Assembly: GCA_946122785.1 (NCBI GenBank) | Contig: CAMGYJ010000011.1 | Location: 2,542,001-2,606,000, forward strand | DNA length: 64,000 bases | Source: Linum tenue | Lineage: Eukaryota; Streptophyta; Magnoliopsida; Malpighiales; Linaceae | Direction of reading: 5' to 3' | Translations under genes and position numbers: made by a program | The notes under the pieces: generated by a model | Told to the model about the DNA's origin: nothing | What the model saw: the letters and a program-made list of their open reading frames with translations, nothing else | Databases searched by the model: none | In this document: positions 58,533-64,000 of the stretch, one piece after another | Layout: the number at the start of each line of letters is the position of its first letter | Position numbering within the stretch: the first letter of the stretch is position 1

Positions 58533-60491
58533 TTATCTCTTGCAAACGACTCCACGGCCTTCAATCCCGCTCTCGCACTTCAAGCTCGGCAAGTAAATCC
58601 CCTCAGCCGTAGCGCCGCCGCCGCCGGCGGACCCAACAAACCTCGCCGCCTTGCAGTCGGGAGCGAAAAGGCTCGAAGTCTCGAATTCCCTCTCCCCGCC
58701 CATCACCGCCATCTTTGCGCTGACGCTCACCGGGCTCACGTACCCTGCTTTGTAAGTCTGGCCCAAAACCCCATTCACATCGCCGCTCAGCGCGTCGAAT
58801 CGAAACCCTAGATCCAGATGCGCCAAGCAATCGTCAGAAGTCACTCCGTAGTTGTGGATTCGCGAATCCTCCTTTGTAATCGGCACCACCTTGGCCGCGA
58901 TTCTCAGCTTCCCTTCGACCTCGACCACCACGCTGTTGGCGTCGGCGGACCGGGTCACGGACGTTCGGGGAGCAGTGGCGGCGGTGGTTCCGGATTCCCA
59001 GCTGGCGCCTTGTCTCTCGGGGAGGAGTAAGGGCTCGCCGTCGAAGGTGACGTAGAGGCGGTCGACGGAATCGTCCCAGGTCGAGGTTTTCAGGGCTCCG
59101 ACGGTGATTCGGTGGCTGTCGAAGAAGATGGCGATGGATTGGACCCAGGTGAAGTCGCGGGTCATCTTGGGGTTCCTCTTGCCGATGAAATGGGCGTTGA
59201 TGTGGAGGTTTTCGTCGGAGACCAGGCAGAAATCGCGGTCCTTCTTGCCGTGGAAGTAGAAGGTGATCCCGTCCCCGCCGATGAAACGTGGGTCCTGGCA
59301 TACTGCTCCTGGTTTGTCGCAGCCTGCCATGGATAATACACAAAGGGGAAGCATACGTCAGAGTTAAGGTAACATCGAAAACTTGTGAATGTAGTGCAAA
59401 TTAGGGAACAAGTTGCAGAATTGATGAATGGAATAGATAGTGTTAGAGATGAGTGATGGTGTAGTTGTTTTAGGGAACTTACTGCAGACAGGCCTGCAAG
59501 TGACACAATCAACCACGCAGTCATATGGACAATTGCTGGGGCAGAGGAACTCTCTGTAGTAGCAGGCATTGTAGTTCTTGTTCATGCACCTAGATTTCTT
59601 TGGCACATTGCCGTTGGGTGGATATGTAGTTGAAGGAGTGGTAGGAGAAACTGGTGGTGTTCCAGTTGGAGGAGGTGGGGGTGAAGGAGTGGGAGTTGGT
59701 GTTGAAGGCACCAGTGTTGGTGATGGTGATGGGCTCTGATCTCCTTTGGGTGGGTATGGAACTGAAGGAGTGGTAGGAGAAGCCGGTGGTGTTCCAGTTG
59801 GAGGAGGTGTGGTTGAAGGAGTGGGAGTTGGTGTTGAAGGCACCAGTATTGGTGATGGTGATGGGCTTTGATGATCACCTTTTCCTCCTTTGCTGTCCTC
59901 ATCGCCCTTTTCTCCTTTGCCACCTTCATGATCATCATCTCCTTTGCCTTTGTCATCTCCACCCTTCTCTCCTTTACCACCTTCCTTATCATCATCTCCT
60001 TTGCCTTTGTCATCTCCACCCTTCTCTCCTTTGCCACCTTCCTTATCATCTCCTTTACCTTTGTCATCTCCACCCTTCTCTCCTTTACCACCTTCCTTAT
60101 CATCATCTCCACCCTTCTCTCCATTGCCACCTTCCTTATCATCTTCTCCTTTGCCTTTCTTCTCATCGTCGCCTTCTTTATCATCATCACCCTTCTCTCC
60201 CTTGCCGTCTTTGTCAACTTCACTGTCTTTATCTTTATCGTCCCCTTCCTTGTCGCCCTTGCCGTCATCCAGAAGTGAACGGCCCGAGCCGCCAGTGCAG
60301 ATGGGCTGGCAAGAGTTGCACTCAACAGTGCAGGTCTGGCCAGGGCACGACTTCTCACAGGCAGCTACCGTGTTCTTGCAGAGGCTCAGCTTGCCTTTGC
60401 ATGGCGAGTTGCTCGCCTGGGAGACGATAACACTCAGCGACACGATCAAGAGAAGTGGAAGAACCAGATGTTTCATAAGGTGATGAGCCAT
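58533..60491 (-). CDS. Root_cap domain protein with Lys/Gly/Asp and Pro-rich repeats
   Basis: Probably a secreted root-cap or wall protein of the LEA-like Root_cap family; its molecular role is unknown. Exons 60491-59483 and 59323-58533 join in frame to 599 residues (donor tgca|gtaagt, acceptor ggcag|gctgc). Order: signal peptide (1-26); Cys-rich module (31-65, CPGQTCTVECNSCQPIC); a hydrophilic KGEKGGDDKGKGDD-type repeat region (about 75-206); two 43-residue proline-rich repeats (207-249 and 250-291, each with SPSPS, VPSTPTPTPS and PPPTGTPP); a second Cys module (302-336); then the Root_cap domain (337-599: CDKPGAVCQDPRFIGGDGIT, FYFHGKKDRDFCLVSD, RDFTWVQSIAIFF). The second MAH-type ATG at 60491 was chosen over the in-frame ATG at 60533, because the signal peptide starts there and the neighbour gene matches it. 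Confidence 0.88.
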
Positions 60492-60575
60492 TTTGTGGGA
60501 ACTCCTTCTAGTATTCGGTTTTGGGGTATTCAAGAAGGATATTTGTGTTGTGTCTGTGGTCTCCAGTTAACTCCC

Positions 60576-60583
60576 CTTTTATA
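60576..60583 (-). promoter_or_regulatory. TATA box of the Root_cap gene
   Basis: Minus strand tataaaag, 85-90 bases upstream of the ATG at 60491. With this start site the upstream in-frame ATG at 60533 could still be transcribed. Confidence 0.6.
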
Positions 60584-61380
60584 GCTTCAGGAATATGGGA
60601 ATGCTGTGTTTGCAAAGCAATGCCACATGGTTATTCCAAAAGAGGAACATGGCTTGATGTGGGAAAATTTCAGCACTTGAGCCACTTTCTCCTGGTGCTA
60701 AGAAATGTTCTTCTAGGAAAGATAATGGCAGCAGCCAGACAGGATAGAGGCTGGAGAAACAGGGCAGCAATATTGTACTAACATGAAATGTTCCCTTGCA
60801 GGAATCTTTGGGGGAGAAGAAGCAGACGTACCTTGTAAATGGGCTTTGCGAAGACCCCTTTGCTTCTTCTTATTGGTGACTTGGAAGTTGAAGGTCAGCG
60901 GCGAGAGTGCTTTATGAAAACTGTTTTTTTTCAGATTGAAGAAAAGGTGTTTTTTTCTGCTGACCATCAAAGCCAGCAAGAGGTTGCTGCTACGTCTTTC
61001 TGTATCCAGGTACTATGTTCATATGATCACTAGAAGAAGAGATTTCCAATCCCAATTACTATCAGCAGCTAAACCAATTCCATGTTGATTTCTTGATGTC
61101 TCTATTTCAAAGTGGTTGTACTTATATTTTTTTGGAAGGCCTTTGTGACGAATATAACTTTTTTGTTGTTGTAATAATGACACATTCTAGTGGTCAAATT
61201 TACATTTTTGTTTCTATAGCTATCTCAACCGTTTATGCAATCCAACTCATATTGTTTTGTACCTATATAATGCAACTAACTTTCAATTGCATATGCGCTT
61301 GCATTAAGGTAAAAAAATATATAATTCTACTGCAGAAGCCCATAATTTCAGTTTTTTTTAGGTCGTTTTGACTTTCATAA
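60584..61380. other. Upstream region of the Root_cap gene, no gene seen
   Basis: Short frames only; no promoter other than the TATA box above and no element ends recognised. Confidence 0.5.
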
Positions 61381-61470
61381 TTCCAGTTCTTCTTGGGTTG
61401 AATTCGTGATATGTAGTCTTCAAAATCGAAAAAGTGACATTTCGGGAAAATTGATTGGAATCGGTGATGG
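61381..61470 (+). repeat. Isolated partial satellite unit
   Basis: The words ttcgtgatatgtagtcttcaaaa, gacatttcgggaaaa and atcggtgatggg match the 62.2-64 kb satellite, showing that the array once reached or seeded this side of the solo LTR. Confidence 0.6.
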
Positions 61471-61756
61471 GTATCTGTTTGTGAAGTCCTAGGCGGTTTG
61501 TAGAGCGAGAGCAAGGTGTCTGTTCTTGGATAGAGGGTGTACTTCAGATTCCCTACGAAACAAGGAAACGAGGGAGAGAGAGAGAGAAGGAGTGACTTGG
61601 TCGTTAACTAACCGCCAGAATTTTGACCATGGGAGCTATATCACTCTCAGCCTCGCGCGTGAGGATATGAGTTTATCTAATTAGTAAAAAGTTATATAAA
61701 TGCTTTGTTTAAATCAGGATAAAATCCATTAAGAAGTTTAAACTGAACAAAATCCA

Positions 61757-61794
61757 GAAATATATGGTAGCTGAAACAGTTACCATATATTTTT
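61757..61794. repeat. Near-perfect hairpin (about 16 bp stem)
   Basis: aatatatggtagctg, three-base loop aaa, then cagttaccatatatt: one mismatch in the stem. It lies just left of the probable solo LTR; function unknown. Confidence 0.6.
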
Positions 61795-61810
61795 AGTGTA
61801 CTCTTGTTTC

Positions 61811-62233
61811 TGTGGGCGATTGCCCAGGACACTCTCCAAAGATTAAGTTAGAGAGAGAAGTGTAAGAAATGTGTTTATGGTAGAGAGAGAGTAGTTGAGT
61901 TTACCATCAATGCTCTCATGGTGCATTTATACCTAGTCTGGTGGTGGGTAAGACATTAAATGCTACGTCAGGCGTCCCAAGCAGACCGCTTGCGGCGGGT
62001 AATAAATGCTCAGTCTTACCCAACCCGAGGTACGTATCTCAACGGATCTTTACTTTTCTGTCGTAGTCAGTCGCTTTATGTCAGGCGACCTAGCTACTCC
62101 TCGGGCTTAGAGTCGGTCAAGGACCGCCTGCTGTCCTGGTCTTTCTAGACGAGCCAGATGCTCTATTGGGCTTTGTTCACTAATTCGCTCTTCCTGGGCG
62201 AGGCTCAAGTACGCTCAACTACGTGGCCCAACA
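61811..62233. mobile_element. Probable solo LTR, 423 bp
   Basis: Begins TGTGGGCGATTGCCCAG and ends GTGGCCCAACA (TG...CA with a short imperfect inverted repeat). The 5 bp flanks gtttc and gtatc match at 4 of 5. It is more GC-rich than its surroundings and holds no conserved ORF. There is no second LTR or internal region nearby, so it would be a recombination remnant. Confidence 0.45.
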
Positions 62234-64000
62234 GTATCCCTTTGGAGTCTGCCAAAAAAGGACCCAGAAAAATCTGCCCAAATAAGTGCTTAATGGACTC
62301 ATCGTTGGACAATAACCTCAGGCTGAATCCGTGTTCTGTAGCCTTCAAAATCAAAGGAAAATAGCCTTTCGAAAAAAATTGCCCAGAAAATTACGAAAAC
62401 GCCATCCGAAAATGAATTTGCCTAATTGGTGCTTAGTGGACTTAATCTTTGGTGGAGAATAGGATCAATATACTTCATTATCATTGGAAAATAGTCTTGG
62501 ACTAAATCTATGATTTGTAGCCTTCAAAAATGAAAGAAAATAGTACTTCGGGAAAATCGACCGAAATCGGTAATGGTACCCCTTTGGAGTCTGCAAAAAA
62601 TGGCCCCGAAAAAAATCCGCTCAAATCGATGCTTAATGTACTTAACCATCGTTGAAGAATAGCCTGAGGCTGAATCCGTGATATGTAGCCTTCAAAATTC
62701 AAGAAAAATGGCCTTTCGAAAACAATCGTAAAAAATTATAGAAAAGCCATTTGAAAAAATTCTTCCAAATCGGTGTTTAATGGACTTAATCTTTAGTGGA
62801 AAATTAGTTCAACAGACTTCATTATCGTTCTAAAATAACCTCGGACTGATTCCTTGATCTGTAACCTTCAAAAACGAAAGAAAAAGACATTTCGAGAAAA
62901 TCGCCTAATATCGGTGATGGTACCCCTTTGGAGTCTGCAAAAAATGGACCCGGAAGAAATCCGCCCAAATTGGTGCTTAATGGACTTAATCATCGTTGAA
63001 TAATAGCCGCAGGCAGAATCCGTGATCTGTAGCCTTCAAAATCCAAGAAAAATGACCTACCGGAAAAAATAGTCCAAAAAATTACGAAAATGCTATCCGA
63101 AAAAGAATTCGCCCAAATCGGTGCTTAATGGACTTAATCTTCGGTGGAGAGTAGGATCAATACACTTTATTAACGTTAGAGAATAGCTTAGGGCTGAATT
63201 CGTGATCTGTAGCCTTCAAAAACGAAAGAAAATGGTGTTTTGGAAAAATCGCCCGAAATTGGTGATGGTACCCCTTTGAATCTACGAAAAGTGGACCAGG
63301 AAGAAATCCGGCCAAATCGGTGCTAAGTGGAGTTAATCATCATAGAAGAATAGTCTCAGGCCGAATCCGTGATATGTAGTCTTCAAAATTAAAGAAAAAT
63401 TGTTTTTTAAAGAAATCACATAAAAAATTACGAAAATGTCATCCGAAAATGAATTCCCCCAAATCGGTGCTTAATGGACTTAGGGTTAGTTTGGCCCTGC
63501 TGTAGCTTTTTCAGAAGCAGCTTCTCGCTGGAGCTTTTAGATAAATACTTAAAAAAAAATAGTTGAGTGTTTGATTGAAAAACTATTACAAGTGCTTTTT
63601 AATATGAGAGGTTGTGTAAAATGACTATAAAAGACTTATAATATAAAATATGAATAAAAATTCTAAACAATAAAAAGTAGTCAAACGAATCTTATTAGAT
63701 TTCTTTTATATTAAATAATACGATTTTACAATTTATTTTATTTTTAAATTTATATAAATAAAATAAAATTATATTTTCAAAATAAAATTAAAATATGGTA
63801 ATGATAATATTGTATTTTCAAAATAGCTTTTCGCAGAAGATCTAAATCGAAGCTTATGCTTTTATGTTATACAAAAGCGATTTTCGGCTTTTCAAAATCT
63901 GAGATTTTAGAGCTGTTTGGCCCTGCTTCAACTTTTGAAGCCGAAAAGCACTTCTAAAAGTTGTGCCAAAAATAGGCTTAATCTTTGGTGGAGAATAGGA
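62234..64000 (+). repeat. Satellite-like tandem array, unit about 345 bp, running off the window
   Basis: The block (a/c)cccTTTGGAGTCTGCAAAAA starts near 62238, 62580, 62924 and 63272, spacing 342-348. Each unit contains two related sub-units of about 200 and 145 bp, each holding a ggtgcttaatggacttaatc block and a gtgatctgtagccttcaaaa block. The array continues past base 64000 after a MITE insertion. No ORF. Confidence 0.8.
63483..63977. mobile_element. Harbinger-like MITE (495 bp) inside the satellite
   Basis: TTA duplication at 63480-63482 and 63978-63980. Deleting the element and one TTA restores the satellite text ggactta|atctttggtggag exactly. The left end gggttagtttggccctgctg is echoed near 63911 (gctgtttggccctgctt), so the element may itself contain a partial duplication. 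No coding capacity. Confidence 0.75.

Noticed and set aside
59582..60483. Long open frames on both strands over the Root_cap gene's repeat region
   Set aside because: Purine-rich Lys/Gly/Asp codons keep all frames free of stops. Only the frame with signal peptide, Cys modules and Root_cap domain makes sense.

Overview
This is nuclear DNA of a flowering plant, most likely a eudicot. The genes have many short GT-AG introns in AT-rich sequence, and their products are plant-specific or plant-typed: an RD21-type protease with a granulin domain, a D3 cyclin with an LxCxE motif, a plant PTEN2 and Root_cap-domain proteins. The intergenic DNA is crowded with Mutator-like (MULE), hAT-like and Harbinger-like elements, many with clean target-site duplications (TSDs). 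The species cannot be fixed from the sequence.

Layout. 1-483 (-): 5' end of the gene for 40S ribosomal protein S2, with a telo-box and site II motifs upstream. 2-5 kb: two hAT-like elements, the larger one carrying nested insertions. 6.2-8.2 kb (+): RD21-like cysteine protease with granulin domain, followed by a foldback MULE and a Tourist-like MITE. 9.6-14.6 kb (+): PTEN2-type phosphatase, 12 coding exons after a 5'UTR intron. 15-18.5 kb: repeats, including an 880 bp MULE and a Helitron-like 3' end. 18.8-21.5 kb (+): splicing factor SLU7, nine exons. 21.7-24.7 kb (-): a complete gag-only LTR retrotransposon (TR-GAG type) just after SLU7. 25-29.6 kb: small DNA transposons and one doubtful ORF. 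29.85-31.7 kb (+): cyclin D3, preceded by a uORF overlapping its start codon. 32.1-33.4 and 36.6-38.0 kb: two long-TIR MULEs with GC-rich cargo (Pack-MULE-like); the second carries an antisense fragment resembling an LRR-extensin gene and sits inside an older hAT-like element. 38.3-44.7 kb: no convincing gene. 44.7-46.2 kb (-): RNA polymerase II subunit 3. 50.4-51.1 kb (+): a small two-exon gene of unknown function. 52.4-52.7 kb (-) and 58.5-60.5 kb (-): a short Cys-rich secreted protein and a full Root_cap protein that share their N-terminal module. Between them lie LINE remnants in opposite orientations and tandem-repeat arrays. 61.8-64 kb: a probable solo LTR and a ~345 bp tandem satellite running off the window, interrupted by a MITE.

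The genes do not form one pathway. They cover translation (RPS2), splicing (SLU7), transcription (NRPB3), cell cycle (CYCD3), phosphoinositide signalling (PTEN2), vacuolar or secreted proteolysis (RD21) and root-cap secretion. No wholly new system was found. The points most worth checking are the TR-GAG element, the Pack-MULE cargo, the cyclin D3 uORF, the duplicated splice acceptor in SLU7 and the root-cap gene pair. All identifications come from reading the sequence and recalled family motifs; no database search was run.
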